From: Acidimicrobiales bacterium
GTDB taxonomy: Bacteria > Actinomycetota > Acidimicrobiia > Acidimicrobiales > RAAP-2
Length of the DNA: 64,000 nucleotides
Assembly: GCA_025351385.1 (NCBI GenBank)
Contig: JANXWA010000013.1
Location: forward strand, 49,752 to 113,751
Direction of reading: 5' to 3'
Each line of letters opens with the position of its first letter. Positions within the stretch are counted from its first letter, which is position 1. A model generated the notes under the pieces. The model was not told where the DNA came from and searched no databases. It saw only the letters and a list, made by a program, of their open reading frames with translations. Made by a program: the position numbers and the translations under genes. Positions 8,280-17,800 of this stretch are shown here, piece after piece.

Positions 8280-10538
8280 ATGACGTCACTGCAACGGTCC
8301 ACCACGTACGAAGACCTGTTGGAAGCCCCGCTGGAAGAACTGGCGAGCCTCGCCTTCGCCCGCGCTCGCCAAGCCCACGGATACGTCGTCACCTACTCGC
8401 CCAAAGTCTTCATCCCGCTTACGAAGCTCTGTCGCGACCGATGCGGCTACTGCACCTTTGCCCAAGCCCCCGCGCACGTCGAGTCGCCGTACATGAGCCT
8501 CGACGAGGTCATGGCCGTGGCGCAGGCCGGACGCGACGCCGGCTGCACCGAGGCCCTCTTCACCCTCGGTGAGCGGCCCGAGCTGCGCTACGACGAGGCG
8601 GCCCGTTGGCTCGCCGCACGCGGCTACCAGTCGACCGTCGACTACGTCGCCAACGCCGCCCAGATGGTCCTTGAGGGCACCGGGCTGTTGCCTCACGCCA
8701 ACGCCGGCGCCCTGTACGCCAACGAGTTGGCCCAGCTGCGCTCGGTGGCGGCCTCCCAGGGCATGATGCTCGAGTCACTGGCCGACCTGGCGGCTCACCG
8801 GCTTGCCCCCGACAAGGACCCCCAGCGGCGCCTCGACACTCTGCGCTTCGCCGGTGAACTGCGTATTCCCTTCACTACGGGCCTGCTCGTCGGCATCGGA
8901 GAAACCCGTCGCCAGCGCCTCGACACACTCGAGGCGATCGCGCGGCTCCACGAGGTGTTCGGCCACGTCCAAGAGGTCATCATCCAGAACTTCCTGCCCA
9001 AGCCTCGCACCGCCATGGCCAACGAACCGGCCGCGAGCGACGACGAGTTCCACTGGACGATCGCCGTGGCGCGACTGATCCTGCCCGATTCGGTGCACCT
9101 GCAGGCGCCGCCGAACTTGAGTGACGACCCGACGAGGCTGCTCACCCTCGGAATCGACGACTTCGGGGGGATCTCGCCGGTCACCGCCGACCACGTCAAC
9201 CCCGAGCGCGCGTGGCCGGCGGTCGAGGTGCTGGCCATGGAGTGCGACGACCGGGGCTTCAACCTGGTGCCCCGGCTCACGATCTACCCCGAATTTATCG
9301 CGACGGCCGGCTTCCTGGACGAGAAGGTCCGCCCCTACGTCCTGGCCCACGCCGACTCGTCGTTCCTCGCGCGCAACGACGTCTGGGCGCCGGGTACCGA
9401 CGTCACACCGCCGCCCGCGCCGACCTCGCGTTCGCTCACGAGCGAGGTCACGTCGCTGCTCGCGCGCTACCGGCCGGGCTACGAGTTCGACCGGACCGAG
9501 CTCGTCACGCTCTTCAACGCGCGCGGCGCGGACTTCAACGCCGTGGTCGAGCGCGCCGACGACGTGCGGCGCGCGCTCGTCGGCGAACCGGTCAGCTTCG
9601 TCATCAACCGCAACATCAACTACACGAATGTCTGCACCTTCAAGTGCCGATTCTGCGCCTTCTCCAAGGGCCCCCTGTCGCTCAATCTGCGCGGTGATCC
9701 CTACCTGCTGACCCTCGACGAGATCAGTGAGCGGGTCCGCGAGGCCGAGGCCAAGGGCGCGACCGAGGTCTGTCTGCAGGGCGGCATCCACCCGAAGTTC
9801 GACGGCGACTACTACATCGACGTCGTCGCCGCGGTGAGGGCCGGCTCGCCCACCATCCACATCCACGCCTTCAGCGCGCTCGAGGTCTTCGAGGGAGCAC
9901 GCCGCTCGGAACAGGATCTCGTGACGTACCTCACGCGTCTGAAGGACGCCGGTCTGAAGACGCTGCCGGGCACCGCCGCCGAGATTCTCGATGACGACGT
10001 TCGCGCGGTCCTCTGTCCCGACAAGATCAACTCCCAGCAGTGGCTCGACGTGCACCGCGCGGCTCACGGGGTCGGACTGCGCTCGAACATCACGATCATG
10101 TTCGGAGCCGTCGAGGGCGTGGACAGCTGGGCGACCCACCTGCTGCGCACGAGGGAGCTGCAACGAGAGACCGGCGGCTTCACCGAGTTCGTCCCGTTGC
10201 CCTTCGTGCACATGGCCACGCCGATCTTCCTCAAGGGGCGCTCGCGCCGGGGCCCGACCTTTCGCGAGGCGGTGCTGATGCACGCGGTGGCGCGACTGCA
10301 CTACGCCACGCTGATCGACAACATCCAGGTGAGCTGGGTGAAGATGGGCGTCGCGGGATCTCGTCGCATCCTCCAGGCCGGCGCCAACGACCTCGGCGGC
10401 ACCCTGATGGACGAGAACATCTCGCGCGCCGCCGGCGCCACGCACGGCCAGGAGATGGACGTCGAGAACCTGCGCGACCTGGTCGCCCCACTCGGTCGCC
10501 CGCTCCACCAGCGCAGCACCCTCTACCAGACGCTGTAG
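8280..10538 (+). CDS. fbiC: FO synthase FbiC (CofG-CofH fusion), F420 biosynthesis
   Basis: Makes the deazaflavin FO from tyrosine and a pyrimidine precursor, the chromophore of coenzyme F420. The 752-aa protein is the actinobacterial fusion of two radical SAM halves. The first half has the cluster motif CRDRCGYC near residue 50 (CofG part). The second half has CTFKCRFC near residue 450 (CofH part), followed by CLQGGIHPKFDGDYY. Both CxxxCxxC sites look intact. The start has TAGGAT 6 nt upstream. The following LOG-family gene starts 2 nt after its stop, so they likely share a transcript. F420-dependent oxidoreductases should occur elsewhere in the genome. Confidence 0.97.
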   Translation: MTSLQRSTTYEDLLEAPLEELASLAFARARQAHGYVVTYSPKVFIPLTKLCRDRCGYCTFAQAPAHVESPYMSLDEVMAVAQAGRDAGCTEALFTLGERPELRYDEAARWLAARGYQSTVDYVANAAQMVLEGTGLLPHANAGALYANELAQLRSVAASQGMMLESLADLAAHRLAPDKDPQRRLDTLRFAGELRIPFTTGLLVGIGETRRQRLDTLEAIARLHEVFGHVQEVIIQNFLPKPRTAMANEPAASDDEFHWTIAVARLILPDSVHLQAPPNLSDDPTRLLTLGIDDFGGISPVTADHVNPERAWPAVEVLAMECDDRGFNLVPRLTIYPEFIATAGFLDEKVRPYVLAHADSSFLARNDVWAPGTDVTPPPAPTSRSLTSEVTSLLARYRPGYEFDRTELVTLFNARGADFNAVVERADDVRRALVGEPVSFVINRNINYTNVCTFKCRFCAFSKGPLSLNLRGDPYLLTLDEISERVREAEAKGATEVCLQGGIHPKFDGDYYIDVVAAVRAGSPTIHIHAFSALEVFEGARRSEQDLVTYLTRLKDAGLKTLPGTAAEILDDDVRAVLCPDKINSQQWLDVHRAAHGVGLRSNITIMFGAVEGVDSWATHLLRTRELQRETGGFTEFVPLPFVHMATPIFLKGRSRRGPTFREAVLMHAVARLHYATLIDNIQVSWVKMGVAGSRRILQAGANDLGGTLMDENISRAAGATHGQEMDVENLRDLVAPLGRPLHQRSTLYQTL

Positions 10539-10540
10539 CC

Positions 10541-11518
10541 ATGAGCGACCTGATCGAGGCGTTCCTGCGCGACATCGAGAGCGCGTCGGGCCAGTCACCC
10601 GAACGGCTCGAGGTCCTGCGATCATTGCTCACCAAGTTCGTGGAGCTCGCCACCTTCGACTCGGACCTCGACGACCTACGCGTCGCAGTGACGGCACTGA
10701 ACGAGCTGCTGGAGGCCTCCACGCTCTTCGCGCAGTGGCGCGGACACCCGAAGCTGGCGGTATTCGGCTCGGCGCGCACCAAATCCGACAACCCCCTGTT
10801 CGAGATGGCCCGCCAGCTCAGCGCCGAAATGGCGCAGCGTGGCTGGATGACGGTCTCGGGAGCCGGGCCGGGAATCATGGAGGCCTCGGCCAAGGGGGCC
10901 GGACGAGAACACACGCTGGGCGTCAACATCGAACTGCCCTTCGAGCAGTTCGCCAACCCCTTCATCGACGCCGAGACGATGCTCGTCGCGATGCAGTACT
11001 TCTTCACGCGAAAGGTCGCGATGACCCGGCCCTCCAACGCGTTCGCGATCTTCCCCGGAGGCCTCGGGACGATGGATGAGGCCTTCGAGGTGTTGACACT
11101 GCTGCACACCGGAAAGTCCACCCCGGCGCCCGTCGTTCTCGTGGACACCCCCGAGGGAAGCTTCTGGAGCCAGTGGATGGATTTCGTGGTGAACGCGATC
11201 GTCGCTGACGACTACATCGGGCCGCGCGACATGTGTCTGGTGCGCGTCTGCACGTCGATTCCCGAGGCCGTCGCGGAGATCGAGCACTTCTACTCCAACT
11301 ACGAGAGCTTCGCCGTCCAGGATCGCCGTGGCACGATCAAGGTCAAACGGGCTCCCACCGACGCGCAATTGGCGGCGCTCGCCTCGGAGGTTCCACGCTT
11401 CGCCGAAGGCCGTGGGTACGTTGTGGAAGACGACCACACGATCACGTTCAACTTCGACGGGCGCAACTACGTCAATCTTCGCCTGCTGATCGACCGGATC
11501 AACGGATGGGGCGGCTAG
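10541..11518 (+). CDS. LOG-family Rossmann nucleotide-binding protein
   Basis: The ORF track fuses this to an out-of-frame shadow of fbiC; the real start is ATG at 10541, giving 325 residues. The central domain is a LOG/TIGR00730-type fold with GPGIMEA and the PGGLGTMDE motif that marks phosphoribohydrolases acting on nucleoside monophosphates (cytokinin-activating in characterised members). This protein is longer than the roughly 190-aa simple LOG proteins: it has an N-terminal helical region of about 70 residues and a C-terminal extension of about 90 residues after the domain. The exact substrate is uncertain. It converges with a small coiled-coil gene and their stops overlap in CTAG. Confidence 0.85.
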   Translation: MSDLIEAFLRDIESASGQSPERLEVLRSLLTKFVELATFDSDLDDLRVAVTALNELLEASTLFAQWRGHPKLAVFGSARTKSDNPLFEMARQLSAEMAQRGWMTVSGAGPGIMEASAKGAGREHTLGVNIELPFEQFANPFIDAETMLVAMQYFFTRKVAMTRPSNAFAIFPGGLGTMDEAFEVLTLLHTGKSTPAPVVLVDTPEGSFWSQWMDFVVNAIVADDYIGPRDMCLVRVCTSIPEAVAEIEHFYSNYESFAVQDRRGTIKVKRAPTDAQLAALASEVPRFAEGRGYVVEDDHTITFNFDGRNYVNLRLLIDRINGWGG

Positions 11519-11712
11519 TCCTCGGGCGCGCCGCGCAACAGGACCTCGGCCTTTTGCAGGCTGCGTCGGACCTTCGCCAGACGCCGCTCCATCTCCTTGG
11601 CCTCGTCGGCGCCGTCGGCGCGCAACTGGGCCCGCACCGTCTCGAAGATCGCGTCGGCCACGCGGCCCTCGAGGTTTGAGACCTCGTTGGCGAGGTCGGT
11701 GAGCGACTCCAC
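11515..11712 (-). CDS. 65-aa helical protein downstream of acyl-CoA synthetase
   Basis: The track ORF to 12021 is mostly shadow of the acyl-CoA synthetase. The coherent part starts with GTG at 11712, sharing one base with the TAG of the upstream gene, so translation is probably coupled. The product ([20 protein letters not shown] and on) is highly charged with heptad-like spacing, and predicts two coiled-coil helices and no membrane segment. No family is recognised. The stop overlaps that of the converging LOG gene. Confidence 0.65.
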   Translation of the reverse strand: MESLTDLANEVSNLEGRVADAIFETVRAQLRADGADEAKEMERRLAKVRRSLQKAEVLLRGAPED

Positions 11713-13328
11713 TACTCGAGCACCACGACGTCGAGGGCTCCGTCGGCGTACTGGGCGCGCAGCACCTTCTTGTCGAACTTGCCGACGCTGGTCTTGGGCA
11801 CGGCCTCGATGAAGCACCAGCGCTCGGGTAGCCACCACTTGGCCACCCGCGGTGCGAGGAAGTCGCGCAGCTCCTCGGCGCTCGCCGACGCGCCGGGGCG
11901 CAGCACCACGCAGCACAGCGGCCGTTCCTGCCAGCGGTCGTCGGGCACCGCAATGACGGCGGCCTCGAAGACCGCTGGGTGGGCCATCACCGTCACCTCG
12001 AGCTCCACCGAGCTGATCCACTCACCCCCGGACTTGATGACGTCCTTGGTCCGGTCGCTGATCACCATGAAGCCCTCGCCGTCGAGGGTGCCGATGTCGC
12101 CGGTGCGCAGCCATCCGTCGCGGAACTTCTCGGGCTCGTCGACGCCGAAGTACGAGGCGGTGATCCACGGACCGCGGATCTCGAACTCCCCCACCGTCTT
12201 GCCGTCGCGCGGCAGGACGGTGCCGTCCTCGGCGGTGACGCGGACCTCGACGCCCGCCACGACCCGACCGGCCTTCACCCGGTAGTCGATCTCGTGGTCC
12301 TCGGGCGTGCCCGCCGGCGGGATCGAGACGGCGGCGAGGGGGCTCGTCTCGGTCATCCCCCAGCCCTGGATCAGGTGGATCCCGTACCGATCGCGGAACG
12401 CCTCGATCATGACCCGCGGCACGGCCGAGCCGCCGGCGAGAACGCCGCGCAGGCTCGAGAAGTCGGCCTCGGGATTGTTCTCGGCGACGCGCAGCACGTC
12501 GTTCCAAATGGTCGGGACGCCGAGCGAGATCGTCGGGCGCAACTCGCGGATCATCTTCACGATCGGCTCGCCCTGGAGGAACATCTGGGGCATGATCAGC
12601 TCAGTGCCCGCGAGGAATGCGGTGAAGGCGGCCCCCCAGGCGTTGACGTGGAACATCGGCACGATGAGCAGGCAGCGGTCCCGCTCGCACAGCCCGATTG
12701 AGTTCGCAGTCGTCGAGGCCATGGAGTGCAGCCAGGTCGAGCGGTGTGAGTAGACGACGCCCTTGGGGTTGCCGGTCGTGCCCGACGTGTAGCACATGAT
12801 GGCCGCGGAACGCTCGTCCAGCACCGGCCACTCGAAGCCGGGGCGCTGCGCGGTGAGGAACTCCTCGTAGTCGATGGTCTCGCCGAGGGCGCCGCTCTCG
12901 TCGTGCCCGTGGACGATGATGTGGCGCACCGAGGGGATCTGGTCGCGGACCTTGGCGAGCAGGGGCACGAGCGAACTGTCCACGATGATGACCTGGTCCT
13001 CGGCGTGGTTGATGATGTAGGCCAACTGCTCGGGGAAGAGACGGATGTTGAGCGTGTGCAGCACGGCCCCCATGCAGGGAACGGCGATGTAGGCCTCCAT
13101 GTGCGCCTGGTTGTTCCACATGAACGTGGCGACCCTATCGCCCGGCGCCACCCCGAGGTCGATGAGGGCGGCGGCGAGCTGTTCAGCCCGCTTGGACACC
13201 TGGAAGAACGTGGCCTCCTCGACGCCCTCGGGCGTGACGGTGAAGATCTTCTTGTCGGCGTAGATGAACTCACCGTGTCGGATGATGCCACTGATGAGCA
13301 GTGGGGCGTCCTGCATCGTGCTCTGCAC
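11712..13328 (-). CDS. Fatty-acyl-CoA synthetase (AMP-forming)
   Basis: A 538-residue member of the ANL superfamily that activates a carboxylic acid to its acyl-adenylate and then to the CoA thioester. The P-loop is [19 protein letters not shown], followed by [14 protein letters not shown], the hinge region [15 protein letters not shown] and the C-terminal catalytic lysine region [10 protein letters not shown]. The overall sequence resembles medium/long-chain acyl-CoA synthetases of the FadD type, but chain length cannot be read from it. GTG start with AGGAGGAAC just upstream, so this mRNA is leadered. It is transcribed away from gltD and coupled to the small helical gene behind it. Confidence 0.92.
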   Translation of the reverse strand: MQSTMQDAPLLISGIIRHGEFIYADKKIFTVTPEGVEEATFFQVSKRAEQLAAALIDLGVAPGDRVATFMWNNQAHMEAYIAVPCMGAVLHTLNIRLFPEQLAYIINHAEDQVIIVDSSLVPLLAKVRDQIPSVRHIIVHGHDESGALGETIDYEEFLTAQRPGFEWPVLDERSAAIMCYTSGTTGNPKGVVYSHRSTWLHSMASTTANSIGLCERDRCLLIVPMFHVNAWGAAFTAFLAGTELIMPQMFLQGEPIVKMIRELRPTISLGVPTIWNDVLRVAENNPEADFSSLRGVLAGGSAVPRVMIEAFRDRYGIHLIQGWGMTETSPLAAVSIPPAGTPEDHEIDYRVKAGRVVAGVEVRVTAEDGTVLPRDGKTVGEFEIRGPWITASYFGVDEPEKFRDGWLRTGDIGTLDGEGFMVISDRTKDVIKSGGEWISSVELEVTVMAHPAVFEAAVIAVPDDRWQERPLCCVVLRPGASASAEELRDFLAPRVAKWWLPERWCFIEAVPKTSVGKFDKKVLRAQYADGALDVVVLE

Positions 13329-13391
13329 AGTTCCTCCTCGACGACAACCGTTGGGTCGATGCTACAAACTCCCGGCACGTGGACCCGGGCA

Positions 13392-14816
13392 TCACCACGA
13401 GAGGCTGTAGGGCTCCAGGGGGGCCGGCAGGGCCGTGGCCCCGCTGAGGTGGAGGTCGATGGCGGCGGCGGCGCTGCGCCCCTCGGCAATGGCCCAGACG
13501 ATGAGGCTCTGGCCCCGCACGGCGTCGCCGCACGCGAAGACCGGCACCTCGCCAGGTACGCCAAGACGCCAATCCGACCCGACCGCGAGGGTGTCGCGGG
13601 CCGTGACGAAGGGCGCCACCGCGAGGTCGAGACGCTCGAGCTCGGGTCCGACGAAGCCGGCCGCGATGAGGACGAGGTCGGTCGCCACGGTGAGCGTCTC
13701 GCCCGTGACGTGGTCGCGCACTTCGATCGCCTCGAGAGCGTCGTGCCCACGGAACTCCAACGTCTCGGTGGAGAAGAGCCGTTCGCCGCCCTCGGCGTGC
13801 GCCGGGCTCGTCTTGAATAGCCTCGCCATCGTCGGCCACGGCTGGTCGGCGGGACGCTCGTCGGGCGGACGGTCCAGAATCTCGATCTGGGTGACCGAAG
13901 CGGCCCCCTGGCGGTGAGCGGTGCCGAGGCAGTCAGCGCCGGTGTCGCCTCCACCCAGTATCACGACGCGCTTGCCCCTCGCGTCGATAGGCGACAACCG
14001 GTCGTCGCGCACGGCGCGGTTCGCCGCCTCGAGGTAGGTCATCGCCACGTGCACACCCGGGAGGTCGGCTCCCGGGACCGGGATCATGCGCGGCCTCGTC
14101 GAGCCAATGGCCAGCAGTACTGCGTCGTAGTTGCGCTGCAGGTCGGCGATCGGCGTCCCACCGGTCCCGACCGTGACATTCGGATGGAACTTGATACCCG
14201 AGGCGACCATGACGGCGAGGCGCCGGTCGAGCACGGCCTTCTCGAGCTTGAACTCCGGGATCCCGTAGCGCAGCAGGCCGCCGATGGCGTCGCTTCGCTC
14301 GTAGACGCTGACGGCGTGACCGACGCTTCGCAACTGGGCCGCAGCGGCCAGGCCGGCCGGCCCCGACCCCACGACGGCGACCCGTCGCCCCGTCTCGGAA
14401 GCGCTCGCACGGGCCACGTCGAAGCCGCGGGCGAAGGCGTGCTCGACGACCTCGTACTCGATCCTCTCGATCGAGACCGGATCGGCCCCGATACCGAGCA
14501 CGCACGCCGATTCGCACGGCGCGGGGCAGAGACGGCCGGTGAACTCGGGGAAGTTGTTCGTGGCGAAGAGCTGGTCGGCCGCCTCGCGCCATCGTTGCCG
14601 GTAGACGCGGTCGTTGAAGGCCGGAATGCGGTTGCCGAGTGGGCAGCCCTGCATGCAGAAGGGGATGCCGCAGTCCATACATCGCGCCCCTTGCACCGCG
14701 ACGTCCTCGTCCGCCTGGGGCTCGTAGACCTCGCGCCAATCGCGCAGGCGCACCTCCACGGGCCGATAGCTCGGTCCCCGACGGGGGAACTCGAGGAATC
14801 CGGTGGGCTTACCCAT
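13392..14816 (-). CDS. gltD: Glutamate synthase small subunit
   Basis: NADPH-oxidising subunit that feeds electrons to GltB. The 474-aa protein has the N-terminal cysteine clusters CMDCGIPFCMQGC and CPAPCESAC that bind two [4Fe-4S] centres. Then come the FAD-binding VVGSGPAGLAAAAQL and the NADPH-binding VVILGGGDTGADC. It ends with the usual SLIVWAIAEGR region and a GltD-like C-terminus. It overlaps the end of gltB by 8 nt, giving the order gltB-gltD in one operon on the minus strand. Together with GltB it makes two glutamates from glutamine and 2-oxoglutarate. Confidence 0.97.
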   Translation of the reverse strand: MGKPTGFLEFPRRGPSYRPVEVRLRDWREVYEPQADEDVAVQGARCMDCGIPFCMQGCPLGNRIPAFNDRVYRQRWREAADQLFATNNFPEFTGRLCPAPCESACVLGIGADPVSIERIEYEVVEHAFARGFDVARASASETGRRVAVVGSGPAGLAAAAQLRSVGHAVSVYERSDAIGGLLRYGIPEFKLEKAVLDRRLAVMVASGIKFHPNVTVGTGGTPIADLQRNYDAVLLAIGSTRPRMIPVPGADLPGVHVAMTYLEAANRAVRDDRLSPIDARGKRVVILGGGDTGADCLGTAHRQGAASVTQIEILDRPPDERPADQPWPTMARLFKTSPAHAEGGERLFSTETLEFRGHDALEAIEVRDHVTGETLTVATDLVLIAAGFVGPELERLDLAVAPFVTARDTLAVGSDWRLGVPGEVPVFACGDAVRGQSLIVWAIAEGRSAAAAIDLHLSGATALPAPLEPYSLSW

Positions 14817-17800
14817 TGCGCAGCTCGTCGCGGATCCGCTGGTACTCGGAGGTCTCGATCCGCACGAAGCTCATCCGCTCCTCGCGCCAGCCGTCGAGGA
14901 TCGCGCCGGCCCGCACCGAAGCGGTCTCGTCGCGGAAGCGACCCAACAGTGCGAAGAGCCGCTCGTCGTCCTCGAACTCGAGGGGGTCGATCTCGTAGAC
15001 CCCGGCGCTCAGGTGATCGTGGACGCGCTGTTCGGGGTCGTACAGGTAGAGCGTGCCGCCCGACATCCCGGCGGCCAGATTGCGTCCGACGTCGCCGAGG
15101 ATCACGACGACGCCGCCGGTCATGTACTCGCACGCGTGGTCGCCAGTGCCCTCGACGACGATCGTGGCGCCCGAGTTGCGCACCGCGCAGCGCTCCCCCA
15201 CCACGCCGCTGACGAAAATCTCGCCACTCGTCGCCCCGTAGCCGATCACGTTGCCGGCGATGATGTTCTGGTCACTCGCGAACGTAGATCGCGGCGACGG
15301 CCTGATGACGATTCGTCCGCCCGAGAGGCCCTTGCCCGCGTAGTCGTTGGCGTCACCAATGAGGCGCACCGTCAGGCCGCTCGGCATGAAGGCGCCCAAG
15401 CTCTGTCCCGAGGAGCCCTCGAAGTCGAGCTGGATGTGATCGTTCGCCAGCTCCGTCGGTCCAAGGGCCCGCGTGATGGCGCTGCCCGTGAGAGTGCCGA
15501 CCGCGCGATTGACGTTGCGAATGGCCATCGACAGCCGCAGCGGCGTGCCTGTGGTCGCGGCGTTCAGTGCCTCGCTCAAGAACGTCCAGTCGAGGGCACC
15601 GTCGAGGCCGTGCTCCTGTTTGACGCTCTGGCGCCGTTGGTCGGGCTCGGTCGTCACCAGCAGCGCCCCGAGATCAAGGTCACTGAAGGCGTCGCTCACG
15701 CAATCGAGCGAGATCCTCGAGGTGTCGCCGATGACCTCATCGAGCGTGCGAGCGCCGAGCATGGCCAGGTACTCGCGCACCTCCTCGGCGATGAAGTGGA
15801 AGAAGTTCTCGACGAACTCGGGCTGGCCGGTGAATCGCTCACGAAGCTTGGGATTCTGGGTGGCGATGCCGACGGGGCAGGTGTCGAGGTGACAGACCCG
15901 CATCATCACACAGCCCGACACGACGAGCGGTGCCGTCGCGAAACCGAACTCCTCGGCCCCGAGCAGCGCGGCGATGACCACGTCGCGTCCGGTCTTCAAC
16001 TGGCCGTCGACCTGGACGACGACGCGACTGCGCAACCCGTTGGCGGCGAGCGTCTGGTGGGTCTCGGACAGGCCGAGCTCCCAGGGAGTGCCGGCGTGCT
16101 TGAGCGAGGTGAGCGGCGCGGCGCCCGTACCGCCGTCGTGGCCCGAGATGAGGATCACGTCGGCGTGGGCCTTGGCGACTCCGGCCGCGATGGTCCCAAC
16201 TCCCTGCTCACTCACGAGCTTCACGTGGATGCGCGCCTGGTCGTTGGCGTTCTTCAAGTCGTAGATCAGCTGGGCCAGGTCCTCGATGGAGTAGATGTCA
16301 TGGTGGGGAGGCGGTGAGATGAGCCCGACCCCCGGGGTGGAGTGGCGGGTCCGCGCAATCCACGGGTAGACCTTCGAGCCCGGAAGTTGGCCTCCCTCAC
16401 CGGGCTTGGCGCCCTGGGCCATCTTGATCTGCAGGTCGTCAGCGTTGACGAGGTAGCGGCTCGTCACCCCGAACCGTCCCGAGGCGACTTGCTTGATGGC
16501 CGAGCGGCGATTGTGCTGGGGATCCGAAGTGTCGAAGCGGTCCTCGTCTTCGCCGCCCTCACCGGTGTTGGACTTGGCCCCCATGCGGTTCATGGCGACG
16601 GCGAGCGTGCTGTGGGCCTCTTCGGAGATCGAGCCGTAGGACATCGCGCCGGTGCTGAAGCGCTTGATGATCGACGACGCGCTCTCCACCTCGTCGATCG
16701 AAATCGGATGGGCGCCCGGGACGAGGCGCATCAACCCACGCAGCGTCGACCTCTCCACCGTCTGGTCGTCGACCAACTTCGTGTACTGCTTGAAGATGTC
16801 GTAGCGCTTCTCGCGCGTGGCGTGCTGGAGCTTCTGGACGGTGCGGGGGTTGAACAGGTGGATCTCACCGTCGCGGCGCCACTGGTACTCGCCACGGTTG
16901 GAGAGCTCCACCGGTTCGCCGGCCGGGAGTTCGTAGGCCCCGGCGTGCAGTGCGAGGACGCTGCGCGCCAGGTGCTCGAGGGTCACTCCACCGATGCGCG
17001 ACCGGAACCCCGGAAAGTACCTCGCGAGCACCTCGTCAGAGATGCCCACGGCCTCGAAGAGCTGGGAGCCGACGTAGCTGGCGACCGTGCTGACGCCCAT
17101 CTTCGACATCGTCTTGACGATGCCCTTGTTGAGGGCCTTGCCGTACTGGTAGCGCGCCTCGAGGGCGCTCAACTCGTCGAGCTCTCCCTCCTCGACCAGG
17201 GCATCGATTGACTCGTAGGCGAGATACGGACAGACCGCCGAGGCCCCGAAGCCAAGCAGGAGCGCCACGTGGTGGACCTCACGGACGTCACCGGCCTCCA
17301 TGATGAGTGCCGCGCTGGTGCGCAGGTGCTCGTCGACCAGGCGGTGGTGCACCGCCGACGCGAGCAACAGGCTCGGAATGGCCGCCTGAGCGGCCGAGGT
17401 GTTGCGATCCGAAAGGATCACGATATTCGCCCCGCCGCGCACGAGGTCGACGACCTCGTCGGTGAGCCGGTCGACTGCCTCTCCGAGCCGCTCCCCGGGC
17501 GTCCCGGGGCCGTTCGCGGCGAAGAGTCCCTCGACGACGATCGTCGTGAAGTCGTCCATCCGGTCGAACTCGTCGATGTAGCGGATCTTCGCGAGCTCCT
17601 CGACCGAGAGCACCGGTGACGGCAGCACGATCTGGTGGCAGTGGCGCGCCGTCTGGGTGAGCAGGTTCTCCTCGCCGCCGATCGCGACTCGAGTCGACGT
17701 CACGAGCTCCTCGCGGATGGCGTCGAGCGGCGGGTTCGTGACCTGAGCGAAGAGCTGGGTGAAGAAATCGAAGAGTGGTCGGGGGAACGTCGAGAGGACC

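Noticed and set aside
8775-10625. 616-aa minus-strand ORF opposite fbiC
   Set aside because: Antisense shadow of a high-GC gene; its sequence is Arg/Asp/Val-rich without domains, and fbiC is certain.
14803-16317. 504-aa plus-strand ORF inside gltB
   Set aside because: Antisense shadow of gltB with typical compositional bias.
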